Position numbers and translations under genes: made by a program. Under the pieces are notes generated by a model. That model did not search any database, was not told where the DNA came from, and saw nothing but the letters and a program-made list of their open reading frames with translations. 64,000 nt of DNA from Neonectria sp. B-13. Lineage: Eukaryota > Ascomycota > Sordariomycetes > Hypocreales > Nectriaceae. Of this stretch, positions 52,103-63,540 are shown piece by piece. The stretch covers positions 3,661,296-3,725,295 of the forward strand of contig NOKP01000001.1 in assembly GCA_002682825.1 (NCBI GenBank). Reading direction: 5' to 3'. How positions within the stretch are numbered: position 1 is the stretch's first letter; every line of letters begins with the position of its first letter.

Positions 52103-55046
52103 GTTGACGGTTGAAGGGCGGTGGATATTAGAGTATTAGTGGTGTAGTAGAAAGCGAATGTAGAATGTCGGGCTTCTAACGAGTGAAGGGAGACAGGACA
52201 GGCAAGGTTGAGGAGGAAGAGTTCTCACGACGATATGGGGCTTCGCCGGCCTTTAAAGGCAAGCAAACCACTTGCACAACGCCAGAGCCCAGCCAACAGG
52301 GGAAAACATGCCGAGTCCCCAGGCACACTCGGCTTGCTTTTCCTCGCATGGGCGAGGAGCCGCTGGGCCAGTCGACGCCAGCGGGTAGGCCGATCGGCCG
52401 TGGATGGGTGTGTCTGGGGAAGCCCGCCAGGCCTCAATTTTAAATTTGCAAGCCATTGATTCAGCAAGCTAATTTGCCGTCCCTGGCGCTGTTCCTGGCT
52501 CTCCTCCTGGTATGCCTGCCAGTCTCCATCCTGCACCAGCCCCTGTCAACCCGGGGGCCGCCTGGATGACCCGACGCCCTGCAATATCGGCTTGACGCAG
52601 ATCGTGCAAGTTTTCCCTTCCCGTAGGCACAGCCTGTGCTTGTCCAGAGTTGATTAATGGCCTTGCAAACAGCGGTGGCTTTTGTTGGTGTCTCCGAGGA
52701 TCATGAGGTTGCCGTGAGGGAGTATTCGGACCCACGCCATGGAGCCGATGTTGTGAATGCTCCACCCATTCACACATCCCACATTCCCCATTCCCCATCC
52801 CTCCATCAACTTCGCCTCCCAAGACTCGTGTTGCTCAACAGGCCGTACACGGTGCCACCCTTCTGAGGGACTTAGCCCAGCATAAATAGCATGGTGCATG
52901 CTCGTCGAGTCTCATAACTTTGTACACGCCAGTTCGCCGGAGCTCTTTTTGTGTCAATATGACGTTCCTGGTGGTAGCCCGGCGCCTGCCTACCGCTCCT
53001 AGCGTAGAATCCCTTGCTGTTGATTGGAGAACAGAGCAAGCACGGTTTCAGGGGGTGGCCGCGGGCCAGACATTAATCACCTCCAGGGGGGCGGTGGAGA
53101 GTAGCTGGAATCTCGCTACATGTACTTCGTACGAAGTAGGAATCCGTCCAGGAAGACCTCGGTGCACTGCCCAAACAACCCGTCAGTAAACACTGGTACC
53201 TTCTAGCATCGTCAAGTCAAGGAGCGGAGGATCTGCACCATTCCCGCGGAAGGTGAAAAGGGGAGAATCGATGAGGGTTTTCGTGAGAGTCAGATCATGC
53301 CTTGGCCTCGCACGAGAGCCGGAGGGCAGCCCGTTACCAGTCAGCCCCGTATCATGGTTGCTCGGATCAACCGCCACTCAACAAACCAACCGGACATGAA
53401 GCAGACCAAACCAACCCAAACCAAATGGCCCGAGCACAGGCAAAGCCAAAGTGAAAAGCTTGCCCGCCACAATGCCCACCAGCCAAGATGGAGTCGCGTC
53501 GGCCGCAGGTGGCGCGTCTGGCGGCGCGTGTCCGACGCTGTGTGGGTGGGCGAAAGGCTTCTGCTTGTTGTGACGGTTGTGACCTGTACTATGTAACGCC
53601 GCCCAGGTTTAGCTGACCATTTGTCCATCCGGTTGTCGCTGTGCTTGCATGAATACGAGCCCGGCCCCAGTAACCAGTAGCCTCTGATGGACCCCCGGCG
53701 CTCGCCAACCTTGTGTCCTTGTCAGGCGTCACTAGACTGGGGTCCCGAGGCCAGTGGCTCCTCACGCGGTGCTCTGAGCTGAACGTAGTTCAGACGACCG
53801 AGAGCGAAAACTCTCAGGACGGGGACGACGATGGATTCAGGCGAGACACGCCCTTGCCTCATAGCGGCCCAGGCGTTCTAATCAGCGACCAAGCCCCTCC
53901 TCCAAGCCCCGAGCGTCTATTTCCAGCTGGCCCAGGCTGATGAGCCCGTGAGAATGAACGAGGCCCCCGGGGGAGCTGAAGCGCCTTGGCTCTGGTTGAT
54001 TACCTCGTAATGAGGCACTGTAAGATGAGCCGGACGAAAGACGAGAGGCGAGAGACGAGAGACGAGAGGGTCCAGTTTATGCGCCGAAATGACTCCTCTC
54101 AAAGCGGAAGTACATACCTTCCTGTAGTTACAGCACAGCACTGTACCTGAATCCGGTCGGCTTCTCGGCTTCTCCGTCCCAGACTTCCATGCCTGCCTCT
54201 GCGCTGGGGGGACGGAATGGGCTGCCAAGTCACTGAATCTGCTACGCTGGCAATGTGCTCGTGGTTTCCTCCATTCACTGCTCGCCACCTGCTGCGAGAG
54301 AAGGAAATGCAACAGGGAAGTCGTAGATAAACCCTGTCGGATGTTCGCACATTCTCCACTGTCGGGTCTCTTTGCCGTTATGAACAAGGGACAGAGCCAC
54401 GGAGCCTGTGATAATTACGGGAATAGAAGCCTTCGAAGGCCTGAGAGAGCCCCCCGCCGAGCCCTGGGAGGTTCCACTTGGTGCTTCCGGCTGTGCCTGG
54501 GATACCAAGGCACCCAGGCACCACAATTAATGCCCTGCGCTGGAAGCTGCAAGGCCCGTGTTGATGAATAAGGTTAGCCTTGCTGGGCCGACATGACCTC
54601 ACAGTCCGCACTTGCTTTCAGTGAGCCTGGGAGGCGAGTGTTAGTCGCACCTAATTCGCTGCGAAGAGACAGTGGACCCCCCCGTATCTTATTCGCCGCT
54701 GGAAAGAACGGCCACCGCCCAGCCGCAACTGGTAGGACTGGCAAATGGTAGGTGCGGCATTCGCGACTGACAAACTGCCCATTTCCCACCGCCGACATCA
54801 GACTCCAGACCGAAAGAGCCATCGCACGTCTCTGAACTGGACTGACCTGACCTGACTTGACTTGAGCTTCCGGGGACCGATCCGCGCCGACGCCGCCGCT
54901 CCCAACGCCGCTACCACCGCCGGGACTCCGCGTGAACCCGCCCTCGGCTCGCCCGACTCATCTCGAAATCAGAGACAGGCCAATCCCCCCCGGCGCCCGA
55001 CCGCACCGCCCTCCGGAAGGCAGTCCCGGAACGTCTTCTACTCACA
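52103..55046. other. 2.9-kb intergenic, no supported gene
   Basis: Divergent promoters of the Cys-rich gene (-) and the methionine-salvage gene (+). Contains GGCCTTTAAAGGC (about 52247), a TACTTCGTACGAAGTA palindrome (about 53122) and GAGACGA repeats (about 54040-54070). Open frames on both strands lack domains. Confidence 0.5.
53122..53137. repeat. TACTTCGTACGAAGTA palindrome
   Basis: Perfect 16-bp palindrome. Half-site versions occur at about 14479 (tandem GTACGAAGTAC) and about 41020 (GTACTTCGTAC), all intergenic. Confidence 0.6.
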
Positions 55047-56333
55047 ATGCCTTCCTTCTTCAGTGACAATGACGCACAGCCTGCCACCGGCGATGCCCTC
55101 GTCACCTCCGAGGACCCTAACCACCCGGCCAACCTGATTCCCTCGCTGTGCGCCAAGTTCTGGACCTTGGGATGGGTCACCGGAACTGGAGGTGGTTGCT
55201 CCATCCGAGATGAGTACGTCTTTTTTTTCTTTCTCTCTTGGTTGGTGCAATTACCCCACGTTGTTATACAGCCCCCTCCCTCACTCTTACATGTGACGGA
55301 CTCGTTCGACCATGAAGCAGGACTCATTCATACAATCATCCACTGATTGATTCGCCGTTTCGTATTTCCTGTCACGACTCTCGTCATCTTTCATGTTACC
55401 AATTGCGATGAAACCAACATACTTCAATCTGCTCGTGCATCCACTCCAAGCCTGGATGAGAGTGGTGTCAGTCAGTCGCTGATTCACCACGGCTCTCACA
55501 CATCATGACTTCGGCCAGCGCCTTCATGCCTCTATCTTTCATTTCAACGCCCCAATTCAGCATTGTTAGCAGAGCCCTGGGTTTATCCTTTCGTCGTGAC
55601 TTGACCTATAAGCCATCATGCCCGTACTCACACGTTGCCCCCTAGTGACCTCGTCTACATCGCTCCCTCCGGCGTCCAAAAGGAACTCATGAAGAACACC
55701 GACATCTATGTCATGTCTCTCTCCGCCCAAGACCTCAAGGCCATCCGCCAAAAGCAGAACCAGCGCACCTACTTGCGTTCTCCTCCCTCCTACAAGCCCT
55801 CCCAGTGCACGCCGCTGTTCCTTGCCGCCTTCACCCGCCGCAACGCCGGCTGCTGCATCCATACTCACTCCCAATGGGCTGTCCTCGTCACCCTCCTGCT
55901 CGAGGCGCAGGGCCCCGGCAAGGACAAGGTCTTTGAGATCAACAACCTCGAGCAGATCAAGGGCTTCGGCCGCGGCATGACGCAGGTCGGCAACCTGGGA
56001 TACCATGACACCCTTCGCATCCCAGTCATCGAGAACACCCCCCACGAAGAAGACCTCACCGAGTATCTGGAGGAGGCCATGGAGAAGTATCCGGATGCCT
56101 ATGCCGTCTTGGTCCGGAGACACGGTGTCTACGTCTGGGGCGATAACGTCCACAAGGCCAAGACCCAATGCGAGAGGTATGATGCCCAATATAGTCAAAC
56201 ATCCAGCTCCCAGGCCGCAACGACTAATCTCCGATATAGCTTGGACTACCTCTTCCAACTGGCCGTTGAGATGAAGAAGCTCGGCCTCCCATGGATCACC
56301 GAGATCCCTCAGATCGCTCCCCAGCGACACTAG
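55047..56333 (+). CDS. MDE1: Methylthioribulose-1-phosphate dehydratase
   Basis: Three exons, 55047-55213, 55646-56176 and 56240-56333, encode 263 aa. The fold is class II aldolase: [18 protein letters not shown], then across intron 1 [13 protein letters not shown]. Zinc-binding His are near residues 128 and 130 ([11 protein letters not shown]), with a further His in [12 protein letters not shown]. The last splice restores [20 protein letters not shown], a family signature. The enzyme dehydrates 5-methylthioribulose 1-phosphate in the methionine salvage pathway, in the cytosol. Intron 1 is 432 bp, several times longer than others in the window; it has no domain-bearing frame. The gene is convergent with SEC20. 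Confidence 0.95.
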
Positions 56334-56550
56334 TCGCAAGACATAAGCGCGGTTCTCAACTGCCCCAGGAAAATATTTAGGCGCCTCTTTCAACAAGGCG
56401 TTCGTGTTAGTTGTTTTTCTTCTCGTAGATGGTTGGGTAGGCAATAGTTCAATATTACGGAGTTTACGGCGGCGATCAAGCCCGACGATGGCGATCAAGT
56501 TTGGAATTGCTCGTAACCGTTGAATCTTTTGGGTTCGTCTCTCCTTCACT

Positions 56551-57794
56551 TCAAAGTTCATCCCTCAGCCGCCCGTTCTCTACCACCACCTCCGGCTCTT
56601 CCCACATTCTCTTCTTGGGGTTCCGGGCCCCATGTACGTCGCCCTCCTTCTCGCCCGGCAGGTTCCCAAGTTTATCAGCCTCGTTCACGGCATCTACAAT
56701 CTTGTCTACGTCCTCCAGCACCGACTTCGCGTTACCGTCCGTAGTCTCATCCCCCACTTTAGCCGTAGGCAAATCCTTGCTTGGTAGACCGTCCACGGGG
56801 ATCTGTTTGTTGTCCTGTCCCACCTCCGCCTTACCGGACTCCCCCAACGCGGACCGGCCCTGCATCACCGCACTGCCCACCTTGACGCCCGTGCCAAACA
56901 GCAGCCGTACAGGGAGCCAGACAAGCCACCACAGCGGTCCGTAGAGGATCCTCCGAAAGAGCAGCCACGCACCCGTGACCATCAGCATGTACATGGCAGT
57001 CTGGAGGTACCACGTGTCGCTCTTCTGTGACCGCAACAGTGTGCCGAGCAGGTCCTTGGAGCTAGCCAGCATGGTGTCCAGGTCGCCGTACGACTCGTTG
57101 AGCTGCTTGAGCGCGGCCGACGACTCCGTCAGCGTCTGGTGCGCGTACTCACTGCGGTCAAGCTCCGCGGCGATGAGGTCGTGCGTCCGCCGAAGGGCGC
57201 TGGTCACGTTGCTGCTGGCCCCGACGATCTGCTGGTCATCCTCGGTGAGGCTCGACTGCTCGTGCTGCTGGGAGAACTGGTGCCGCTGGCGAGCGATGGC
57301 CGGCGATTTTTCTTCACCGGGCAGAGGGGAGCTGGTCCGCGATGAAGGCTGCGAGTAAGACCGGACGAGCAGTTCTCGTTCCAGTCTTTGGGCTTGCACC
57401 AGGCTATTCTTCGCGGACAATCGGGCTTTTCGAAAGGAAAAGCGACAGCTGCAACGTTGTCAGTCGATAGAATCCCACTCGTTTGTTTTCTACCGTACCT
57501 CGCCAGTTCCTTTCCCAGCTTCGCCGCACCCTCCCTCAATCTCGCCTTGTCATGCTCCGCCCCGCGAAAGTATTCCACCTCTTCTTGTAGGAGCTCTTGG
57601 TCCTCCTCCGCATCTCTCAAAGCATTCGTAATCTCCGCGCCGAGCTCGCCGCTCACGCTGTTCTCCTCGTCGGTACTGAGGGGCACGGAGCCGGGCTCGA
57701 ACTTGAGGGCCGCGAGTCGGTCGATGAGCTCCTTGAGCTGGGTAGTCGTCTCCTGCAGAGCTGTCAGGCGCTCTTGCAGCCCCTCGAAGGACAT
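56551..57794 (-). CDS. SEC20: SNARE protein Sec20
   Basis: Two exons, 57794-57499 and 57448-56551, encode 397 aa. The N-terminus is coiled-coil (MSFEGLQERLTALQETTTQL). FRKARLSAKNSLVQAQRLER and then ERELLVRSYSQ lead to the Sec20-type SNARE helix (LRRTHDLIAAELDRSEYAHQ, then TLTESSAALKQLNESYGDLD), followed by a hydrophobic anchor at about residues 250-285. The C-terminal region would be lumenal and ends RLRDEL. Yeast Sec20 ends in HDEL, so RDEL here fits an ER-retrieval signal. Sec20 acts with Ufe1, Use1 and Sec22 in fusion of Golgi-derived COPI vesicles with the ER. Confidence 0.9.
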
Positions 57795-58104
57795 TTTGGT
57801 TCGGGAATCGGCTTTGTAGACCGCGTAGTAAAATCGAAATGCGGATATCTTCCAGCAAGCTGTTTCCTTGGGCGAAATATTCTTCAGTGCAGTCGTGTCT
57901 AATTGTCGAAACGTGGTCCCCAGGCGTCATGACGTTGCAGATGTCAAATCAGCCTCGGTAGTTGGGTATGCATCTATCGGGGCCACGCCGCTGTCCCGAA
58001 ATTTCAACATCGCGAACAGCGGCCCGCGAGCGACATAGGACAATCTAAATCCACGTATCCACGGCCGCAATTGAGTCCTCGCGCGCTGCGCCCCCGTCGT
58101 CAAA
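57795..58104. promoter_or_regulatory. Shared divergent promoter SEC20 / mL53
   Basis: Only 310 bp separate the two start codons, which point away from each other. No TATA box is obvious; it may be a bidirectional promoter. Confidence 0.55.
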
Positions 58105-58452
58105 ATGATCACAAAATTCATGACTGAGGTCACGGCCAAGTTTAACCCCTTCTCGACTTGCGCCAAGCCCGCCCGCCTCTTCCTGACCTTCCTCCCTCCG
58201 AACGCCCGCGCTGGCGGCATGGCCATCTCCACGACGCTGCTCCCCCGACATTCCACGGAACCCAGCTCGCTACGGGTCAAGTTCAGTACGTTGCCTTGTG
58301 CCGGATGGGCTGGTGGGAAGAGCTACTAACCAAGTGCAGAGGATGGCAAGGAGCTGGACTTCAACTGCGAAAAGATCAACATCAAGGGCCTGGTGGAAGA
58401 GCTTGACCGTCACTCCCGTCAACTGCAGAAGACGGCCGATCTTACCGACTAA
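58105..58452 (+). CDS. MRPL44: Mitochondrial large-subunit ribosomal protein mL53 (MRPL44)
   Basis: Two exons, 58105-58285 and 58340-58452, encode 97 aa, the usual size for fungal mL53. MITKFMTEVTAKFNPFSTCA opens the thioredoxin-like mL53 fold; ARLFLTFLPPNARAGG and, across the intron, KFKDGKELDFNCEKINIKG follow, ending in a helix (LVEELDRHSRQLQK). The protein sits on the large mitoribosomal subunit. The N-terminus lacks a long cleavable presequence, common for this family. Shares a short divergent promoter with SEC20. Confidence 0.9.
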
Positions 58453-58687
58453 ACACTCTACATTGTATCTATACTTTGCATCGACGGCGTTTTGAGGAAG
58501 CGAGGATTACATCAGGGGGCCGAACGGGCCTATGGGGCAATATCACAGTATCTGTACAATACGACGGCAATTGATCTACTTTTCTCGTATTGTGCCGGAG
58601 TCTTCTGTGCCCCTTTCGTGCAAATCTTTACACACTATCTGACTACAGGACCTCCTTGCATTTTCCCATATGCGAGCTTGTACGCGC

Positions 58688-60096
58688 TTAGGCGGAAGCA
58701 CCGCTAATAAAGAACCACTTGTCAATAGAGGCGTCAATCTTAGCAGCGGGAAGCTCCTCATGAGGGGGAAGAGGGGGCAGCTGGCTGGGGTCGATGCGAG
58801 CAGGGGACTGCTGGACAGTGGTGTTGGCGCTGCAGGATGTTAGTATAGGTGCGGCACAAAGTCATGACGAGATGCTTACGTGGAGACACCACCGGCGGGG
58901 GTCTTTCCGGTGATGAGACGGTCCCAAGCCTCGGCGCACTCGCGGACAACGTCCAGGGCGTAGCTATTAAAAAATGGTCAGCTTCTGATGTCAAAACAGA
59001 AACATAGAAAACTAACTCCTTGTTCTTGCACTCGCCAGTGAAGGCGAACTGGTTCTCGGGCTTGCCATCGGGGATCTTGTAGATACGGAACCACTCATTG
59101 GTGGCTCGGAGAAGACCAGGGAGGTGTCGCTCGACGTCCTCGACGTCGTTGAGCTTGGTAGCCAGGGGATCGTTGATGTCAATGACAATGACCTTCCAGT
59201 CAGTCTCCTCCTCATCGAGAAGAGCCATGACACCAAGGACCTTGACCTGCTTGACCTGACCAGTGTAGCCGACGAGCTCGCCGATCTCGCAGACATCGAG
59301 AGGGTCGTTGTCGCCCTTGGCCTTGGTCTCGGGGTGGATGGAGTTGGGGTCCTCCCAGGTCTGCAAGAGCAGAGTTAGCGGTCTGGCGGGAGTACATGGT
59401 TTGCGGGTAGGGGGTGAGGGGTGAGACATGGGATGATCATACCTGGGGGAAGGCACCGTAGTTCCACAGGTAACCCTTGTGGGGGAAGCAGTTACGGACG
59501 AAGCGAAGCTTGCCCTTCTTGATGTCCTGCTTGATGGGGTTCAGGAGCTCCTCCTTGGAGATCTAGTTTCATGGTGATTAGCTAGGTGTTTGCGGTTCAT
59601 GAGGGGTTGGCTTGGAGGGGGATGATGCCCAACCCCAACGAGGGGGAATTTGTCCATAAGACAACAACGGCAAGAATAACCACAGTAACCCAAAAACGAG
59701 GGGGACGGAAGAGATGAAGGGAAAGAAGCATACCTCAAGCTTGGCATTGGTCCATCGAGGAATCTCAACAACCATGTTCAGGATGTTCTGCTCCTGGTTG
59801 GCGTAAAGGGGAATGTCGTGGAAGGGCGAGACGGGGAGGCCATCCTTCTCGATGTAGACGCGGTGCTCGAAGGTATTAGGAGCCGCGACCTTGCGGACGG
59901 TGTAGGGGGAAGCCATGGTGGGCGGATTGGAGCTCGACGAGAGGTGACGAGCGATTTGGGCTGTTCGTCGAGAAGAAATTTTGTTGGAGACGGAGGTCGA
60001 CGTCGAGGAGGCGACGAGAGAGTGGGAGGAGGATGGAGGGGGCGGGGTATTATGCTGGGTCAGGCTGGGCCTGGCTCCAGTGGTGCGTGTCGCCAT
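58688..60096 (-). CDS. IPP1: Inorganic pyrophosphatase, possible dual targeting
   Basis: Five exons on the minus strand: exon 1 to 59734, then 59562-59443, 59360-59017, 58963-58880 and 58829-58688. From the ATG at 59916 ([20 protein letters not shown]) the product is 290 aa, the normal length of cytosolic eukaryotic family I pyrophosphatase. The active-site signature is [13 protein letters not shown], and [14 protein letters not shown] and [15 protein letters not shown] are also conserved. The frame stays open upstream, and the ATG at 60096 adds 60 residues ([17 protein letters not shown]..., then [14 protein letters not shown]) that look like a mitochondrial presequence. The span given uses this longer start. 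The enzyme hydrolyses PPi to drive biosynthesis. Confidence 0.92.
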
Positions 60097-61237
60097 GGTC
60101 GCCGTGTGATTGGCCCGTCGACGCCCTGGAGCTGAGGGCGATGGCGACAGCGACGGGGAGAGCTGCGACAGCGGCTGCAGTGGCAGCAGCAGCGCTCGTG
60201 GGGGGCTTCGTAGGGGGCGACAGGCGGACGACACCGACTTCAGCGGCCAGCGGGCGTGGATGGCGAGCATCAACAGCAACGATTCGGGGGGGTGGAGACC
60301 CCGGAGAGAAGGGGAAAATTCGCTGGCTCAAGGGAATGATAACATAAAATACACGCAGTACTACACGGGAACGCACTGGCCCGAGGAGAGTTCTCCGCGG
60401 TCGTCGGCTCTGGATGTCGTGTCGACCGAGGTCTTTTCTGATAGATGCCGATACTCGCTACGGCGGGCACATGGAGGAGTGAGTGCCTGAGGATATGACT
60501 GTCCTTCGGAGCTACCACTAACTCTACTGGGAAATACAGGGTAGCCCTTTTGGCGCGCCAGGTTCATTCTATCTCTTCGCAATTACACCTAGCGACAGCC
60601 CGAAATCAATTAACCTGAGCTTCGAAGAGAATATCGATACTTGCGGCAGGCCGCAGTGTCTTCAGTTTGTTGCCTTTTCCACAAAGTGTGTACTGCAACG
60701 TTGATGTTGTGTCTGTGTTACCCTTTAGGTCTGGCCCTAACGGCTGTTGACTGGCCTTCCGTCCAAGACATTTCCGCGCCGAGCTGTAAGTTGTCCATCT
60801 CGTGCTCCACTGGGCGATAAAAAGCTCTCGGGAAGGTATCGAGACCCACGTTAGATGATCACCTCATATCGATTGGATTTGGACCACCCCTGGACTTTGA
60901 AGGGACCCAAATCAGGCTTGGGCGACGGCAACAAGCGTGTTGCCCCGCTCCGATGGTCCGGCACTTGATACCGCTCGTACGTGCTCAAGAGCCTATTACT
61001 ACCGAGACAGAGCCGCGGTACTCCATACACCTGGCGATGATACCAGTCTTGGCTTAAAGACGCAATGGAATTATCAATACAACAAGTAAGTAGGATATTG
61101 CACACCGGCGCCTGAAACCCGCCATGGAAAAGCTCCAACACGACTTGACAACCCGGCTCGGAAAACAAACGAGAATCCCAATACCATCAACCTGTTACAA
61201 AGGAAACCTGGTCCCAATCCGGATTTACCCGCATTCC
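60097..61237. other. Intergenic, no supported gene
   Basis: About 1.1 kb between the pyrophosphatase 5' end and the 3' end of the eisosome gene. The first 200 bp remain open in the pyrophosphatase frame (an ATG at 60270 would extend it further), and are GC-rich. Nothing else seen. Confidence 0.5.
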
Positions 61238-62250
61238 TCAAACAACCGTCTCATTCTTCTCCTCGGTTCGCCCAGGCACCTCATCAAGGACAGGAATTTC
61301 CCTTTCCTTGCCCTTTAGGCTCGGCGATGGACTCTGCTCTGGGGTCTTGAACGAGTCTGGTTCGGGCTGCCAATCCTTGAGGTCATCCTCACAGTCGTTG
61401 AGGATCTGACGAGCCTGGGCTGAGTGCTCGTATACTGGCCGCGAGTCACCTGGGACAACGGGAGTGTCATCCAGGAGATCTAAGAGTCGACGACCATGCT
61501 TGGCGAGGATGATTTGTTTCTCTGCCCGCTCGATGGTGGCGGTGAACTCGGCTGCGTAGGCCTCCTTGAGCTTCTGGCGGGTCTTGGAGTTCGTTAGAAA
61601 TGAGGAGCAATAGGCGGGGCAAATCAGACACGTACGATGTTGGAGAGCTGAGCCTCTGCGACCAAGTTCTCAGCTTCGGCGCGCACAAGCTCCTGCTCCA
61701 GCACCACCAGCTTCGCGCTCTCTGGCTCCTTCATCTTGAGGCGCTGAATCTCGTCCGCGATTTTGCTTTTCCCGTCCCTACTCGGCTGTACACTCTTCTC
61801 GGTGTTTCGGATAGTCTTCAGAATCGCACGAGAGTCGTCCAAGGCATGCGCGTAGGTATCTTCCTGCTCGCCCATCTCGCTCAGGACGACGCCCACCTTG
61901 TCGGAGACATCGCTGATGCCATCGTCGCCGGTCTGCTCACCCCACTCTGACAGCTGGGTGGCAATGACAACACGCTCGCGTCCGGCAGTTTCATGGGCCC
62001 CGATGAGGTTGTTCTCCGACTTGATGAGCTTGAATAGCTTCTTAGAGAGCTCAGGCTGGACGGTGCCTCGGAGAGAGCTGAACGAGAAGCCTCGTCTGCC
62101 GCCTGAGCTACCAGACCCGGAGGCCTTGTTGGTTTTATTGGACCGGATGGAGAGTGCGCGGTTCCTGTAAGAAGACCTGGTAAGCCCGCTGTCTGGACGG
62201 TAGAGGGAGCCGTGTTGCTGGACAGAGCCGTCGAAGCTGGAGCGAGACAT
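61238..62250 (-). CDS. Eisosome core component Pil1/LSP1-like
   Basis: Two exons, 62250-61636 and 61582-61238, encode 319 aa. After a Ser/Arg-rich N-terminus (MSRSSFDGSVQQHGSLYRPD) comes FSFSSLRGTVQPELSKKLFK, the Pil1/LSP1 signature, then the BAR-type coiled coil (IKSENNLIGAHETAGRERVV, LSEWGEQTGDDGISDVSDKV, LVVLEQELVRAEAENLVAEA). The tail is acidic and Pro/Ser-rich. These proteins assemble into furrow-forming scaffolds (eisosomes) under the plasma membrane and bind PI(4,5)P2. The family usually has two or more paralogues; I cannot say which this is. A GTAAGT...CAG pair in the leader (about 62533-62505) suggests a 5'UTR intron. Confidence 0.93.
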
Positions 62251-63333
62251 TGCGGCTCTCGAGAGGTTGGGCTTCGAAGGGAACAGAAGGTGGCCTGGCA
62301 GAAGTGCCGGTGGGTATTAGGTAATGTGAGGTTGGACTTACATGTTGGCGTCGTGAATGTTTCGACGGACCCCGATGGTACGAAACTGGGATGTAGGTGG
62401 AGGGTCCTTTCCTCGAAGTCAGCAATGGTGCGGCAAGTGGAACCGCAGATATATTGATGTGCTCCCAAGCAGGAAGAAGGATGCGACGAAGCTGGAGCTG
62501 CAATTGTGCCAAGAGAGTAGTAGTAGTAGTTACTTACACTTGGTGAATGGATCTGCAGGGTTCTGGGTCGATGGAGCTTTGAGTTCAGGGAATCTCGTCG
62601 GGCTTGTTCAGTAACGATGTTGCAACGGAGATATTAATGGAAACACGAGGGTCTTCTAGGTTCGTTAACAGGGGTAGGCCGTCTTTAATAAACGTGGCCA
62701 AGGGCAGAGACGTCAAGCTGAACTGACTGACGTGCACGATCTGATCTTCCCTGCTTGCTCCCTAGTATCGCAAATCGTCCGCTACGAGGCCGCGCTCGGA
62801 GGCCCGGCAATGGATGGTGACGGAATGCGTAGTGATGTCATACACACTCATTAGCTCTGCTGGTGCGGGACCCCGCACGTCCCCGCGACTGGATGAGGCT
62901 ACAGGCTTTTTTTCTTGGTCTCAAACAACACCAGCGAACATGTCATCGGTGGAATGACGGAATGACGGGTTGTGCCGTGTGTGGTCCGACCATCACGGGT
63001 TTTCCTTTTCAATTGGAACGCAGACCAGAGAGAAGTTGAGGAAAGGATCAAAAAGCAGTGTTTCTTTGTATCGTGTCGTGTGCATCGTCTTGAATCTATT
63101 GCGGGACAGCACCGCCTTGCTGCCATTTGACCAACGCCCTGCTAAGAAGGCATGAACACCGCCCTCTCCATACTACCTGGGTTTAAAAAAGAGTACACCT
63201 AAAAGAACCATCCCAAACCCTGTGTAACCAGTAAAAAAAAACCCCAAACGGAAACCTCGCTGATCCCGCCTTATCCGACCCAAATCCTCTGTCGCAGTTG
63301 GACGCACAGATAGCGCATTACGGGCGTCGCTGT
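62251..63333. other. Leader and intergenic region
   Basis: About 1.1 kb: 5' leader of the eisosome gene with a short CTA microsatellite (about 62517-62532), then a spacer without recognisable genes. Confidence 0.5.
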
Positions 63334-63540
63334 CTAAGCATAGTGTCGGTTCTCATAGACCCGAGGGTAGCTCGCCCGCGGGCTTGTGCTGTTGTAGGAC
63401 CGCCTGGTGACGCTGGTGTAGCTGGCGTGCGGGGAGTGGTGGTGATGATGGTGGTGCCCAGGGTTGTGACTGTGACGCCTTGCGGGGATGATCTCCTCAT
63501 GGTAGTAGTACTTGGTCTTGGGCTCAGGTCGGAAGCACAT
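63334..63540 (-). CDS. Small His/Tyr-rich hypothetical protein
   Basis: From the ATG at 63540 a 68-aa product begins MCFRPEPKTKYYYHEEIIPA and continues with a run of seven His and a Ser/Tyr/Arg-rich end (SYNSTSPRASYPRVYENRHY). An in-frame ATG at 63732 would give 132 aa, but the added part is hydrophobic and looks like translated leader. Small MC...KYYYHEEIIPAR-type proteins with His runs seem common in related fungi (from memory, unverified). The His run suggests metal binding, but function is unknown. Confidence 0.55.
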   Translation of the reverse strand: MCFRPEPKTKYYYHEEIIPARRHSHNPGHHHHHHHSPHASYTSVTRRSYNSTSPRASYPRVYENRHYA

